DNA of 64,000 bases, from assembly GCA_013397455.1 (NCBI GenBank), contig VYZB01000190.1, positions 1,349,780 through 1,413,779 of the forward strand, read 5' to 3'. Every line of letters starts with the position of its first letter. Position 1 is the stretch's first letter. Below, piece after piece: positions 13,652 through 27,968 of this stretch. This DNA comes from Crotophaga sulcirostris. Lineage: Eukaryota > Chordata > Aves > Cuculiformes > Crotophagidae. The position numbers were made by a program, and so were the translations under genes. Under the pieces are notes generated by a model that ran no database searches, was not told the DNA's origin, and worked only from the letters and a program-made list of their open reading frames with translations.

Positions 13652-16600
13652 TCTTTCAATACTTCCCAGGAACTGTTTCATTTGACTGCTCTAGACCCCC
13701 AAAAGACTGGAAAATCTGCTCATCCCGGTAGATATCTTTGGGTATCTTGCAAGCAGCACTGTAAAAACACTGGAAATACCATGAAGTGTAATTTTAAATA
13801 TTTTTAATTAATCAGTATTATGCTAAACAGAAGAAATGAGAGAGTTAAGTTTCTACTGCAGAAGTTTCCACCTTCTGACGTTCATCGTAGGAATATAGAC
13901 TTAGAGTTATCACATAAATCAAGGTGAGGCTTTCATTTTTCTTTTGAAGTTTTATTTCCATTGCTTTTTTTGAGATATTAAGAAAATGATCCATCTGAAT
14001 TTTTTTTGAATATTAAACCTGATCTTACTGATTAAATGACCTCAACTCAGATTCAGATTTCCTGTGGAATTTGAAAACCTATCTCCTTTATTGTCTTTCT
14101 TATTAATTGTAGATATTGATACTAATATTAATATAGACTAGTTGCATATGTGACTAAATGTGTATAAACAGATACCTAGATAGATATAAATAAATGGATT
14201 TGTAGCTAGATTCTTCTCTAGATTTTATGACAGCTTGAGAAAGCAGAATTAGTCATGGATCATGACTTTTACCATTCCTAGGCATTGTAGAACAAAGAGG
14301 TACAGTTGCTACCTTCAGAATTTTCCTAAGTATCAGTAAGGCCAGGTCAACAGATGAACTGGAAAATAAGAAAGAGGAGTTAAAAAGTAATGGTACAAGC
14401 TTTGTTCTTAAAGTCAAGGACAGTATCAATACCAACATACCTGTAGTTTAAATACTGTCAAACTTACAGTCACTGTGGCAAAAGAGGATATTAAAGAGCT
14501 TCACAGATGTTATGAGAAGTTAAGATGAAGTATACTTTTGGATTAAAAGTTCAGAGTTCTTTTTTTTTAATTGTTTCAATTTAACAAATGGTAGAAAGAA
14601 GCTGACTTCTGGGGCTGACTGGCAGTGAGAGCTGTTATTTCAGCAATGAGTGAAGGCTTCACTGATAAGGTGGAGATACCTGCAAAGGGCCTTGTTGGTA
14701 AAAGCCTTCAGCTTACTTTCAATAGAAAAAAGAAAAATAATGATATATCAGGAAGGATGACAGAGTTGGCGTGGTGGGCTGGGAAAACAACCTGTTAATC
14801 AGAAGGCCAAACCTCATGGAAAGGAGCTTTTCCTTACAGGCATCTTCTGGGACACAGCCTGTTTTATTGGGGTTTTTTTTGGACAGTGTTCTTCACCAGT
14901 GTTTCTCGTCCCTGTGGGGAATTTGGGCATATTTAGAACCATTTAGCTAACCCTAGTTCCCACCAGCATTCAAGATACCTGGACCAAATCCTAACAAAAA
15001 GATGAAAATACTCACTTTGTTTCTATAAACCCTGTTTATGTACAGGGAATGTCCTTGTAGTATACTATGTGAGCTTTCTTTCAGCTCATACCATCCTCTT
15101 TACTGAAATACCCTTTTTTCTATCCTGGGTGCTTGCAACCTTACTCATTTTGACTTTGATGCCTCAGTGTCTGACAAAAGCACCCACCTGGGGTTGTTTG
15201 GATGTTGCTGAGCTGGAGGGAATGATACGGACCAAGTGATCTCTTGACATCCTTGCACATCCTACGAATCAAAGTTTCTCTGAAAAATATATGTAGTGTT
15301 GGAGTTTGAAAAGGCAAGGGAGAAAGGTGAGAGGAGACCACCAAGCCCTGTATGAGGTTACTACGAAGTTAAACTTGGGGTGGGGAGAAAGGCTGAAAGG
15401 GAGGGTTAGTAAATGATAGCAAGTGCTTTGCAGAGAGTGATTTTACAAGGCTAAACAGAAAAAAAAAGGATACCCAGAACTGAAACAGAAGAGTAAGGAA
15501 TATAATTCATACAAATAAGCAGGATGGTAGCTTGAGGAGAGAGGTAAAACCTTTATAAAATCTAATGATGTGTAAATACCACCTGCATTAATTATACTGC
15601 ACTATTGAATGTTAAAAATCTGAAGCTTGGAACTAGAATAATTAATCTGCCCTTGTGATTGCCTTGGAAGGGAGAGAAAGGTACAGTTCCTGTCAGCGAA
15701 AGCTGAAGTTACAAAGGAAGAAAATGGAAAGTTTATTGTGCTCAAAGCCTTATTTTTAGCAACAGAGAGTTTCTCAGGGATGTTTGCTGAAAGCCTAGGA
15801 GGGAGAAACTGTCTTTTCATTTTCTTTTTTCTTTTTCTTTTTTTTTTTTCCTTAAAAGAAGCTGAGTCATTTCAGTCTGAAATCCCTAAGTTAGGGCAAA
15901 CCATTTTATTGGTGGTAGAGATTTGACGAGCAGAGCTCCACGCTGTCCAACAAACTTTCCCACAAACAAGCTCAGGGTATCCTGTGAAGGATGTGATAGA
16001 TTAAGTTTATGTAGAAACAGCAGTTTTCTCTTTTACTGCTGACCTAGAGAGCTTACCTTCCTATAGTGTAATTTTGTCAAATAGGGTCTTTTAAGCTATG
16101 TATGACAAAATGACATTTCAACTTACACTCAGGTGTTTACAGTCTATCTTCTTGTCCTAAATTTTCTGAAAATCAGAACATGTTCTCTTAGACATAGAGG
16201 CACAATTGGGAGGAATTAATATAGTGTCACCAAGAGTTAAAGGAAAATTCACTCAGTTATTCAAAGGCATATATGAATGAATGTACCACAATGAGAAATG
16301 TTGTTGTGACCCTGCTTATAATGGAAAAGAAAAACTGCGGTTGTTACAGCTGTTATTTCTTCAAACTGATATTATAGAATCATAGAATAATACTGTAAAC
16401 AATGATAAGATGTGGCTCTGCTTTAAATAGGAAAACTGTGTTTTAGACTGATTGGACTTTCACTGAATCTGATATGTTTCCAGATGTAGGTGCTCAAGGA
16501 ATACAAAAGTAAAACCACAGACGTGTATAAATGCAGATCTATATCTCCATGTGGGAAACAGCATTTGTCCTGCTTTTTTCACATAAATCATAAAAGTTTG

Positions 16601-19600
16601 CATGCCAGAGAGAAAAATCCATTTTCCACCTACAGTTTCTTTATAGTTCTTTCTACAGACAGTTTTATAAAATCTGTCTTTTTAGCACGTTTTAAAGAAC
16701 AAGACAGTTGTGAACCCTTCAGGAAAAAGATGCAAAATTAAGAATACTGTGTGAAATTATTTTGCAGTGTAGTCTACCTCTAACAAACCGGCAACATTGT
16801 AATTTGCTAGTGTTCTGCTGTATGAAGCAGAGGCATTTTTAAATTTTCCTTTTAATGGGAACAACACTTTCTGACAAAGCATTTTCCAATCCCTTTTTCC
16901 TTTGTGGGGTGAGTGTTTGGGGTTTTCAGTGGTCCTCCTGATGAAAAATATATTGGTTTTCAAAGTATGAATTTAGTTAATTGAAAATTAAATATTGATT
17001 CACTGTGAAAATAGATGTAAAGAAACGACAGGGGCTAGATTAGGTATAAAGCTGCTATTGGAACTTTCCAGGAAGTTAATGAAATTACTTTTATTCTGGA
17101 GCAAGTCCATAGGGAATAAGGCCTACCTGTACAGGTTCAGATTAATAGATGCTAATATCAGTTTTCATGGAATAGCTTTGTAAAAAGTATAGTGTTACCC
17201 AGCGTTTGGGATAGTGTATACAAACACACAAGACATCCGGCTTTCTTTCAGTGAAACCTCTTTAATTATGTAAAGTTAAGAGTCTGTTTTCTCTTTTTAT
17301 CACTTTGCTGATATATGCTTTTTTTTATTTATTGAGCTTTTATCTCTACAAGCATACTTTGAATTAAATAAACTGTCAGCATCTGTAAGAATCTGTGTAT
17401 ATTTATACTACATACAAGTATGGAAGACATTCATACTACAGGACACAATAAATGTTGCTCACAAAACTACTTTAAAATGTAATCATTTTCATGAATTTCC
17501 TTACCCTAAAATGAATATGATCTCATTCAAAAGTCTCCTGAAATTTATGAAAGGTTCCCTTTGGCTCTGTATCACTTGGTTGGGAGTCACTGTCTCATAA
17601 GTTGACTTTCAGTTTCAAAATACCCCTTTGAGAAATGGTCACATCTCAGATATTTATACAAATAAACTACTGACCTTGAGAAGAAAAATTTAGAACAAGA
17701 ATGGAATTCTAAATATAGAGGAAAATATAGACAATAATAAGCTATATTATTTCAAGTCTCTATTGCAAGCAGACTATTTCTTGAAAAGATATTTGTCATT
17801 TGGCCTGGCCTCCTGAATCTATTATATTTGCTTGCTTACTATTTATATAGTTTCCTTTTTTCTAGATTGCATTTCTATGACCAACATAGAGTGTGCAGGA
17901 CCCCTCACCTTCTCTGTTGAATTCTTTGATACTCATGAGAAATCCTGCTTCATATTTTCCTTCTGCCAAAAGAAACATTAAATTACCTCTTCCATATTAT
18001 AGGGCATCCAACAGGAGAGACTAAGGGAGTCTCTTCGTCTTTGAATATCTTCTAAGCAGTACTACAAGGTTCTCACAAAAACTGACTACTCTTGCCCTGT
18101 GCTTAGGGCTGAGAGATGCTTGAATTAAATTCTGACATACTACTGACTGAGCCAAGAAGCTATGGCAAATTCATTCCTTGTTCTTGAACTGTTCTACCCT
18201 GCATGGAATAATTAAAGATTAATTCAGTTATAGAGAGAGGAAGAGAATCAGAAGAGCTGTGAGGGATGCCACCCCAGGGATTTAAGTGAAGAGACAGCAA
18301 GAGATAACACTTAGCTTCCAATCACTGATGAAATTAACTTGTAAATATTTCAGACCAAAGTTACTAGCCTGAAAGATAGAGAGTAGCCTTCTCAGCGTAG
18401 CAAGTACTTTAGCAGTTGAGGCATAATGCTTGGAAGATTATGTCCCATGATGCAGAGGAGAAAATGAAACTTGAGGTATGCACAGTGTAGATGAGTGGCC
18501 TTGAGTAAAAAGTGAGAGGTTTTTTCTTCTGTCTGATTTTGTGGGAGTCTGCTACATCTTTCTCTTCATTTCCATTTCTTTGCTTTGCCAAAGTTAGATG
18601 AAATGAAATTAAAGTATTTGGGTTTAGAATCATTCAAAGACATATTCCAGTTTGCAATTTTTGCCCATTTTTCCCATTAGTTTTTATTTTAAATGGACAA
18701 AACATTAATTTTGGCTTATGTGATTGATTTTTTTCTTCCAGCTAACTCACCAGAAAAATAATTATTCACACAGACCATGTTCCTTGTTGCTTTTGCTCCT
18801 TCTGCTGTAGAATTTGTTTCCCAACGTCCTTATGTATGAGCTTCTATAAAAATTCCCTAACTCAACTCATGCTACTAAAAAACAATGATATATCAAACAG
18901 TGCTTTGTTTGTTTTTTCAACATCTTAGTAAATGGATCAAGTGATTTAAATAATGTTTGTCTCGGAGCTCTTCCAAATGAATTCTTACTATGGCTAAGAT
19001 AACATGAACAATTGTGGGAATGAACAGAACTTTTACACAGTGGCCAGGTAGATGAATACTTCAGACAATTATGGTATCAATTGATAACAGACTTCATTAG
19101 TGCATTAAATCTTTGCACTGCTTAACTTAAGCTTTTTCAGTTAACTCCTCAATATGCGAGGATTTTTGAAAGATTCATCCAAAATTGAAAGGCATCATGC
19201 AATTGGAGGTCATTGAGCAAATGTTGATTCAGGTGAGGATGCTCAAAACCATCAAGGTAATGGTCAGACTCTATCGTAGATTTTTTAATTAGGTCTTCAA
19301 TCCCGTATCACTTATACATCAGTCAGTTCATCCTTCAGCATTGGCATTTGTCTTCTGCCGTAGTCCAGCCTAAGGGAAAATCTCACAACGATTGGTGGCC
19401 TAATTTTGAACTTCAAATAGAAATATGTATTATGGTCTTTTGAATTAATACATGAAAATTCAGAGCTGTAACTGAAACTCAGTTCAAGACTTTTAATGTC
19501 TTTTTATTTGTACACAAGTTAGCACTTTTGATTACACTTTTAGATAAGACCAAGGAATATAATCTATATTTGTAATTGATCACAGGGGTCTTCTTCCACA

Positions 19601-21563
19601 ACCAACTTTACACTTTAATGTGGCTAGTTTCTTCCTTCCCTCTTAGCACTCTGCCTTTATTACCCTACACAGCCATAGGTACCATGCAATGAGACACTTC
19701 TTTCTGGTATACTGTCAGGCTAATATCACACACATACTGTTATGCTATCATTGAAATGCTCAGATTTGCAAATCTAGATTATATCTTTGTTACCATGTTA
19801 ATTTTTGTGCTTTTAATGTAGGAACTGTAATAGCATGGACTTTGGCACATAAAGTTTACTTAGCTCTGTAGTTAAGGTTATTAGGTCAATTAAATGCCAT
19901 GATGCTTTTTCAGCATTAAGAAGTAGATGCCAGAAAGAATGTCCTCTCATCCCTATAACTTTTGGTTGCGTCAGTGAGACATCCATTACATTTGATTCAT
20001 GTGTTTGGATTAAACAAAATGCTTAGAGAGAGATAAGCATCTCAAAACTACCAATATGGTATATGCATTTGTCTCTAGATCTAACTGTTAGGAATAGCCT
20101 CACAACTACTGTTTTCTTAAACCTTACACTCTGTGGATTTAAGTTTTTGTTTTGTGTTCCAGAAAGACATTTCTTTCTTCTTGGGATGAAAGACTTCATG
20201 CCTTGTATTGATAATATACTCTGGTGGTCCTATGTCTAAGAACAAATTGAGAACACTTGTTTATTTCAAAAAACCGTTACCATGGTGCTGAAATGCCAGG
20301 AGGTTAGGTGCTCTTCCCACTTTTTAACCGATGTCTCCACAGTGTGACAAAGGAGTGGTTTAACCACCAAGTTGCAATTTATTTGATGATTGAGATGGTG
20401 GAGAAACACTTCCAGACATTCAAACTCTCCTGCTGAAGTCTTTCCTTTTTGTAGAAAGTAAATCAAACTTAACTGGGATATAGGAAGACAAGGGAAAGAC
20501 AAAAAGAGAGAAAGAGAATGTAGCTAATACAAAATTCATAAGAAGTCCTGAGAGTAAAGTCCAGCTTCCAAATGTTTTATTTTTTTTTTGTATTAGTGTT
20601 CAATTCCTGAACCCTTCTTCCTTTTGCCTTTTCTCTGCCCTTTCTTCTATCACTGTGATTACTAAGGTACTGAATAAAAGGCTCGGATTTTGACCTTTAA
20701 AATACAGGAGTAATTACCACTGTGTTATGTGATCTTACACCCGTGCAGCAGATTTTTTCCAAGCATTTCTGTTAAATCCATGTAGATCTTCTGAGAAGTC
20801 AGAGGACTACCTATCATTCCCAGAAAAGTTCAGTGCTGAGGCATAATACTGGGCAAGAGTCAAGGAACAACAAACAGGTACCCATGGAATGCAATAACTG
20901 TAAAAGGAGTCTTCACATTTCTAGGTTATATGGGAGCTGAGAGGACAAGCTATGGAGAATGGTTCTGAGTGTTTCAGTTCCACCCCAATCTGACTCCATG
21001 CTGAATGGTTGTGAGAGATGGTAGGAATCAGTGTACTGTTTCTTTAATCATAACCTGCTAGATTATTCCCTGTGAGTGACTATAAAACAATGAAAAATCA
21101 CAGACTTCTACAGTCTGTCAAAACCTGTGGAGATAATCCCAGTACTGATCGCATATTGAATCGAGACCTCTCTGAGAAGGGGCTCTGCTTTTCAAGTCAT
21201 GGTAATACAATTGATTTCAAGGACTCTATAATGCACTATAGAACACATATAAAGATATTCATATAGACTAATAAAGTCTTGACATACATACTTCCATAGT
21301 TTTGAGGAAGTGTCCTGTTTCACTGCTAGCTTTAATTACTCACTCCCACATTAGTAATTTCAGTGAAATCTAATTCAGGGTGCAGTTTTAAGCTTTTGAA
21401 ATTTCCTACTGCTTTCCAGTATCAGAGACTGAACTTAGACAATATTGATACAGAAGAACTCAAAAAAATTTTTGAGAGAACAATCTTGACCCCACAAACT
21501 TCTTCAGATTTTCTGGGTCAAAGATTATCTTCCATACAAATTAAGAGGCTTGCAGGGGTTTTG

Positions 21564-21617
21564 TTTTACACTGTCATGTATTTAGTACTTTTTTACACTG
21601 TTATGTATTTAGTACTT
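21564..21617. repeat. 27-bp tandem duplication, two copies
   Basis: Two adjacent copies of a unit beginning TTTTACACTGT occupy 21,564-21,589 and 21,591-21,616 with a period of 27 bp. They differ at one base (C versus T in the CTGTCATG/CTGTTATG position). The high identity suggests a recent local duplication. The period is a multiple of three, so the overlapping open frame stays open and shows a repeated FYTVMYLVL peptide, but I see no sign that this frame is a gene. Confidence 0.9.
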
Positions 21618-21946
21618 AGAGGTATGTCTTGAAATTATATCAGTAAACAGGCAAAATATGACTGGCAGCAGGTTTGGGAGCACAGAAATAATTGTAAGGA
21701 AATTAGGAGCTGGAAACCCCAAACCAACAGACACTCTTGTTTCTGCCCTTCTTGACAGTCATGAAAGTCAGGGATCTATCTTTGCTCCCAGAAAACTTGA
21801 AATCTCTAACCTCTTGTTAGATTTTTATATCAAACCTGAGATGAAATGGAAGTGTAAGGAGAAATCTGCAGCTATTTTCCAGTGTAATGCAGTGCCTTTT
21901 GAACATTACACTGTATATTTTCTTCTTACGCTACATTGCATACACG

Positions 21947-21973
21947 CATGTGTGTGTGTATGTATGTATGTAT
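21947..21973. repeat. TG / TATG microsatellite
   Basis: A (TG)n run passes into (TATG)n just before the MITE at 22.04 kb. It is ordinary simple sequence. Confidence 0.9.
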
Positions 21974-22031
21974 AAATGTTTTTTTACATATCTTTCTTTT
22001 GAAGGAAACTGTGATAAGAGATCTGAAGATA

Positions 22032-22237
22032 CTGCAGAGAAGGGGTGTCAAACTCACAGCCTGTGGGCCAAATCCTGGTGTTATCTGGCTTGACATCCTG
22101 TTTCTACCTGTTGGCAGTGCTGAGCTCCTTGCCCCTGCGCTCCTGCCAGTGCTGGTCACATGTGCAGCGTGATGTGCGTTACGCTGCAGGAGCAGGAGAA
22201 CGGTGGGAGCTGTGAGTTTGACACCCCTGCTGCAGAG
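22032..22237 (+). mobile_element. hAT-like MITE, copy 1, with 8-bp target-site duplication
   Basis: This is a non-autonomous DNA transposon of 190 bp (22,040-22,229). Its terminal inverted repeats match over about 20 bp: the left end AAGGGGTGTCAAACTCACAG pairs with the complement of the right end CTGTGAGTTTGACACCCCTG, with one mismatch at the outermost base. It is bounded by a perfect 8-bp direct repeat, CTGCAGAG, at 22,032-22,039 and 22,230-22,237. Eight-base duplications and ends of this form are characteristic of the hAT superfamily. The interior is GC-rich and far too short to encode a transposase, so the copy would have been moved by an enzyme supplied elsewhere. A second copy lies inverted at 62.06 kb and shares the interior GCTCCTGCCAG-type block, which confirms a dispersed family. 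Confidence 0.9.
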
Positions 22238-25200
22238 GAAGATAGATTTCTACCCAAAGACTTGTTGGAAAGGAGAAAGAAGAGTCAAGCTCAGACAGTG
22301 GTAATCTAACTTTATCACTTGCAGGGTCAGAGACTGCACTAATGAACAGGGAGTCCCTTTTAGTTTTGTGATCTTAAGATCATTCAAAGAATTATGAGAG
22401 GAGGAAAAAAGACTTATGAAATAAATTATGGATATCGTAACAAAAGAACAGGAACATGATTATGGAGACAATTGGAAATAAGTAGGAAAACCTTTTGAGT
22501 TCTTCAACAAGACTGCAAATTTAATAAGGGTTTCAACATCAAAGCTTTGAATGATGATAAGCAGTGAAGCATCAGGAGGACAAACAAAGGAATGATAAAG
22601 TGCCCTTTAGGCATCATCAGGCTTCAGAGTTTTGGTCTTTATGATACAAATGAGTTATTCAAAACGCATGAATGCATGCCTAAATGGAATAAAAAACACT
22701 GCAGTATGCTCTAATATTGTTGATTTCAATGTGTTAAGATGTGTTTACATATATACACATATGGACATACATATACAGATGGCAAGCAAAGTGATTTTGA
22801 ATGCTGAACCACCTAGATAAATTACTTATAAGCCATTTTTTTCTGAACTCAAAAATAACAGGAACAGACATGTATCATTTTGTCTGTAACAGTTCAAACT
22901 CGAGAGTTTTCAATTACTTAGTGACAGCTGATGATTAGATTAGATATGTCCAATAGAAAACTAAGGGTGAGAGAGGTTTTCAAGGAAATAGAAAAGCTCA
23001 GAAGCAATTTCACTTCTAATTAATTTTCCTAAATTATTATTTTTTTGCTTGGCTATATACTATGAGAGGAATCAGAAGATTAACATCATTTATTATCCAC
23101 TGAGAAATGGGCCCCACTTTTCCAAGAAAAGCCAATTACAGAAAAGGTTACTTCCATTCACTCTGATGGAAGGACACTTCTGAAAAGATCAGTTAGGTGA
23201 ATACAAGACAATCCTGCAAGCTAAATAATATCAGAAAGAAGACCAAGAGCTATAGTGCCTGGGACTTCAATGAAAAAACAGCAGCAGGATGTTAAAGCTT
23301 TTTGTGCTGTATCTCAAAGAGAGTAGTAAATATAAGCCATCTCAATGTTGGCTGATATGGCAGAAATGCAGAGATTCAAAACCATCTGATCTTAATAAAT
23401 ATACCATTTTTTTTTTCAAAGAACTTTCTGAACTGCCAACTAGATAGCTGGTTGCAAGGATGAAATTGTATTTTAAGTCATTTCTGGTTTAAGAGTAAAC
23501 ACAGGCAGTACTTTTACAAATTTCATGCCTTATCAGAGTTCAAGTAGTTTTAGAGAGTGTCACCAAAGCAGTCAGATTGTCACAGCTGACATTTCTATTT
23601 CTTCTTTAATAAGGAGTGACCAGATACAGTATGGAAACACCACAGTAGTCTTATTTCCATAGTAATTCAATGGCATTCTTAGTTCACAAGTAAATTTTGC
23701 ATCTATTACCTGAGATAAAAACCCATAAATATTAGTGATTTCTAAAAGGAGTCTTTTATTCATGTGATTATGTGACAAATTGTTCCTCCTGAACTGTCAA
23801 ACAGAATAAGAGCCAACCCCAGCCAATATGAAGTTATTACCATGCTCTCTTGAGATTTGATTTTCATATTCAAAACCATCATGAATATGATAGGATTCAA
23901 AAAGAAAGCTGGAAGGAAGCCAGAGTAGAAGTGCCACTGGTAGGTTTCAGGTTTAAATACACTGGTTCATTAAATACCTTATGAGCCAGTTGATTAGAGA
24001 AACCTTCAAAGCCCCAAGCCTACAAGCATCTCTAGACAGTACCCTGGAAGGACTGGGGGTGATCTAGATGATACACAAGAAGAACAGGGATAGTCTTACA
24101 GATATTTGACAGGAAAAACAAATACAATGGGACTCAAGATTCGGGTAGACCCAGTCCTACCTCATGTGCATGAACTTCTGTGAGTATCTGAGCCTTAATT
24201 GCAGATTAGATGAACAATGTGTCGTAAGGTCCCATTTCAAAAGCAGGTGATGCTTGTGTTTCTTTGTGGCAATGATACCATATCTTACTGATCAAAGGTA
24301 AGATTACAAAAGTTAGTTAGTCAACAATGCAGATATTATATTACTAGCACAACTGAGATACTGATTCTGTAAAATATCATGATCATATTGCAACAGCCTC
24401 ATCCGGGTGGTGAACACATAGTTATTGAATCAAATTCAGGTAAATGTAGGTACCTCATAATACATTTATGCATCTTTAACTCACCTTTCTTTTTATTTTG
24501 CAGTAAGGAGTAACCCCTCCCTCTTGGCATTTATCCACAAATATGAGTTTCTAATTAGTATTTTAAGACCTTTTTTAGCTAATGAATCTTATATTCTTGT
24601 ATGTTCTTTGCATGCTTTTCTTTGATCTCTAAAAGGTGTTCTGGATTTGGCAAAATATATGTATCCACTGTGGCCAACAACCAAATTCTGTAAAAATTAT
24701 ATTTGCCCTAAATGAAAATATCTCAAAACACCTTAATATGCACTCAATTCTTAACCTTACCTTCCCATGCAAAACTTGTCATTTGACAATCTGTCTCAAT
24801 AATTGTAACCTTTTGTGGGACCACTGAGGTCTGAGAGATCCATCCCGAAAGCTTTGAAATTGAAAATTAAAGTTCTTCCCTTGACTTGCTCTGATAAGAC
24901 AAGATTCTTTGCTCCCCATCCACAAATTATTTGCAATAATACATACCTGAGGTGTGACTTCCAATAGTGTTGCTTTGCAGCACTGGTGAGTTAGCCAGGA
25001 AGAGTTTTACTGAGATAATAGCAGCAGCAGACTGAGAGCATCAACAAATGTGTTTTCTTACTCACATTTCTTTCAAAAATCCCAAATGCACACAGAACAC
25101 CAGCCTTCTAAAGAATTCAGAGCTAACTTATTTGTTCAATATTTATGTCTGTGTGATACCACTCACCTGCATTTCTACCTTTAGTGAAATAATATAGCAT

Positions 25201-26264
25201 ACATTATTCTTTAATCATGATGCCAATTCTCTTTTTGAAATGAACATCTGTGAACTTTGCATATCAAGAAAACAACAACAAAAACCCTTTATTTTTCAAG
25301 CTATGTACTTCTGATGCACGAATGACTTAAAAAATCTCTCTTGGAAGTTGAATGGCATTATTAGTGACATGGAATTCATAGGCTGGGAAGCCTGTTGATC
25401 TGTATTGTATTGTCATCCAAACTTAGCAAAGAAAATGCTTTGAAGGAATGCCTTGTCTTGCAGAACTCTGCTATTGATTTTGTCAAGTATACTCAAGATC
25501 AAAAGTCTGCATTTTATATAAAATACACATTTCACCAAGAAAGTAAAATTGTATTAAAATTAAAACAAAATTCTGTTATTGGAGAGGCATGCAGACCTAT
25601 TGATGGAAACATTTTATTAAAAATAAGAAGGGCTACAAAGCTCTGAAATCCAACAAATGTATGTTGTTATTGATGGAAGTATCTTAAAAGTTTAAACTTT
25701 GAAATTAAAATAATAAAAGAGCAGAGAAGAGTTTAGGTAACATTATAAACATCAGCAGGGTTTGGTAAGTTGTAAAAAAAATAAGCCAAGGAGGACTACT
25801 GTATTGAAGGCCCTGTTTAGTCACTCTTTCGGTAGTAAAGACAATAATAACAGTACCTCCTCCCCAAGTTATTAAAAAATTAACATTTCTATCATGATTT
25901 TGTCCTTACACATGGAAAAGAAACAATGATTTCATGAAATCTGTGGGTGTTTTCAGTTTTGCTACATCTTTCATGTGAAAGTTGATAATGCTATAAGGTC
26001 ACATCTCTGAGATTCAAACAAACAAGTATACTGTTTTAGGTTCAAGCACAATAGGATAATGCCAGTGGTATAGTCAAATACAAGGTGATAGTCTCCAATG
26101 ACTGGAAAGGGCTGAAATAGGAGAAAAAAAAATTGAGATAAAAATGCATATTCGTGAATATATATAATGATACTCATTTTATGTTATCATTCAAAATCAT
26201 CTTTTGCTGTAAAGTTCACTATAAAATGATTTTATTACTCTGATAAAATAAAATTTTCCCTCTA
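22238..26264. other. AT-rich non-coding stretch
   Basis: No gene or clear repeat seen in about 4 kb. An AT-rich alternating tract with ATAC/ATAT words lies at about 22,745-22,780. Frames of 60-83 codons (for example 25,395-25,646 plus) have no recognisable content. Confidence 0.6.
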
Positions 26265-26269
26265 GTCAG

Positions 26270-26788
26270 CATGATGAGTCAGCATCTGGAGTACTGTGTC
26301 CAGTTCTAAGTTCCCCAGTACAAGAGAGACGGTTTTACTGGATTAAGTCCAGTGAATGGCCAGTAAGGCAGTTAAGGGACTGGAGCACTCCTCTTACAAG
26401 GAAAGGCTGAGGCAGCTGGAATTGTTCAGCCTGGAGAAGGAAAAGCTCTGGTGAATCTCATCAACGTATATAAACACCTGGAAGGAAAGTGCAAAAAAGA
26501 TACAGCTAGGCTCTTTTCAGTGGTGCCCAGTGACAGGACCAGAGGCAATGGGCACAAATCTATACACAGGAGGTTCCCTTTGAACATCAGAAAACACTCT
26601 TTTACTGTGAGGGATTCTGAGCCCTGGCACAGGTTTCCTAGTAAGGCTGTAGAGTCTCCATCCTTGGAGATACTCAAAAGCCAACCGGACATAGTCTACA
26701 TGGCCCTGCTTAAGCAGTGGGGTTGGACCTGGTGATCTTCAGAGGTCCCTTCCAACCTCAACAATTCTGTGATTCTTTGATTCTGTAA
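26270..26788 (+). mobile_element. CR1 LINE, older 5'-truncated copy (ORF2 C-terminus plus 3' end)
   Basis: This is a plus-strand CR1 fragment of about 520 bp. It opens in the region equivalent to the reverse transcriptase end: the translated LEYCVQF-like words near 26,288 are followed by frameshifts and stops. From 26,451 to 26,735 the frame is open again and carries the ORF2 C-terminal signatures [18 protein letters not shown] and VESPSLEIL. The 3' region TTGGACCTGGTGATCTTCAGAGGTCCCTTCC ends in three degenerate octamers (ATTCTGTG, ATTCTTTG, ATTCTGTA; 26,763-26,786). More substitutions and disabled frames than the minus-strand copies indicate an older insertion of a different CR1 subfamily. 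Confidence 0.92.
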
Positions 26789-26789
26789 T

Positions 26790-27968
26790 GAAACATGAGA
26801 AAAAAAGTAAGTGCATTTGGTTTTTTTTGTAACCTGTATAAATTTTTTCTGGCTCTTTACGGTAGCAGTCATCTCAAATAATAATAATTGCTTTGTTAAT
26901 TAAAGTTCTCTGGAATGTCTGCTCAGATCACCCGTAGCTCTGGAAATAATGCTGCTTGGAATTAACTGTCTTTGGTAACTCAGACATGACTGCTCATCAA
27001 GGGCAATGATGTGAGCTACATCTAAACCTTTACAAACTACAGAAACATTTCTCTGCTGGCTGCCTTTGTGTCACTGGATCAACGTACAATGTTAGATGAA
27101 GAGACTGATGCTTCCATTTCACATAATACAAAAAAAAAGGGGGGGGAAGTGTATTGTACTGATTTCTGGTGTCTTTTACCCCAAGAGTTCAAAATTTTCT
27201 AAATTTGATATTCTATGGAATTGTGGTGGAAAAGGATTGATATTTGATTTTCTTATTAATTAAAAACCAGAGTGTTTCCAAGTAGGAGTTTTCTCATCTT
27301 CAGCTTTTCTTCTGTTACCTCTGTTACAGCTGCTCTCTTTGCCATCCTTACTCCCTGACTGTATCTCCTGATGGCCTATGCAGTTTTGTTTAATACTAGT
27401 GGTTAAATCCCTAATGCTCATTTCCTTCACAAAAATATAGCAGAATGTGTTGTTTTTCTGCCTCACTTTAAACTTCATGGTGGTAGCAATATGCACAAGC
27501 CACCATTTGTTATTGACAATTGTTTTCTGTTTTTTATTACCACATTTGAAGATAAAAAAAGGGATGCTTTATTTTCTCAACCTTATTGCAGTGGTATCAT
27601 ATGTCAAAAAGCTTGGCAAGATTTGCTTGATTAAAGACAAGTTACTAAAGTCCAAAATTCAATGGACATATAATCAGAAATGTGTACTGGACACATGTTC
27701 AAAACCAACCAGAGTCCAAAAAGTTAGGAAAGTCTTAAGGATACCCATTGAGGCTTTTCCCTCTCTGCAGAGAAGAATCAAGTGGACTAATTTCCTTTAA
27801 TTTTTATCTTTAATACTCATGACCATCATCGATAAATCTGGAACTGTGGTGAGGTAGAAGTCTATATTTCTAAATTTCAGGTTAATAGTTTGAAAATAGC
27901 CCATACAGAAATACACAGTCCTGATAGCTCTGTGATGAAAGCATGATTCATAACATCATCGCATTATC
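26790..27968. other. Non-coding stretch; would be 3' UTR/flank of the candidate exon if that is real
   Basis: An A-run followed by a G-run lies at 27,128-27,147. A 117-codon plus-strand frame (27,447-27,800) has no recognisable domain and looks like chance. On the minus strand, ATTAAA-type poly(A) words occur at 27,796-27,801 and 27,809-27,814, and an AATAAA at 27,568-27,573. These would fit a transcript ending here but are common in AT-rich DNA. Confidence 0.45.

Larger units (their letters stand above)
13652..22031. other. AT-rich non-coding stretch
   Basis: No gene is recognised in about 8.4 kb. It contains a T/C-rich run at 15,811-15,853 and many short A/T runs. A small word resembling the CR1 octamer (ATAGAATC twice, about 16,375-16,390) may be a relic tail but stands alone. 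Open frames of 60-105 codons occur at the frequency expected by chance. The frame at 21,363-21,632 contains a tandem duplication, listed separately. Confidence 0.6.

Noticed and set aside
16375..16395. CR1-like octamers ATAGAATC
   Set aside because: Two units without any adjoining CR1 3' sequence; may be chance.
27447..27800. 117-codon plus-strand frame
   Set aside because: No recognisable content, and it lies where the opposite strand would carry a 3' UTR.
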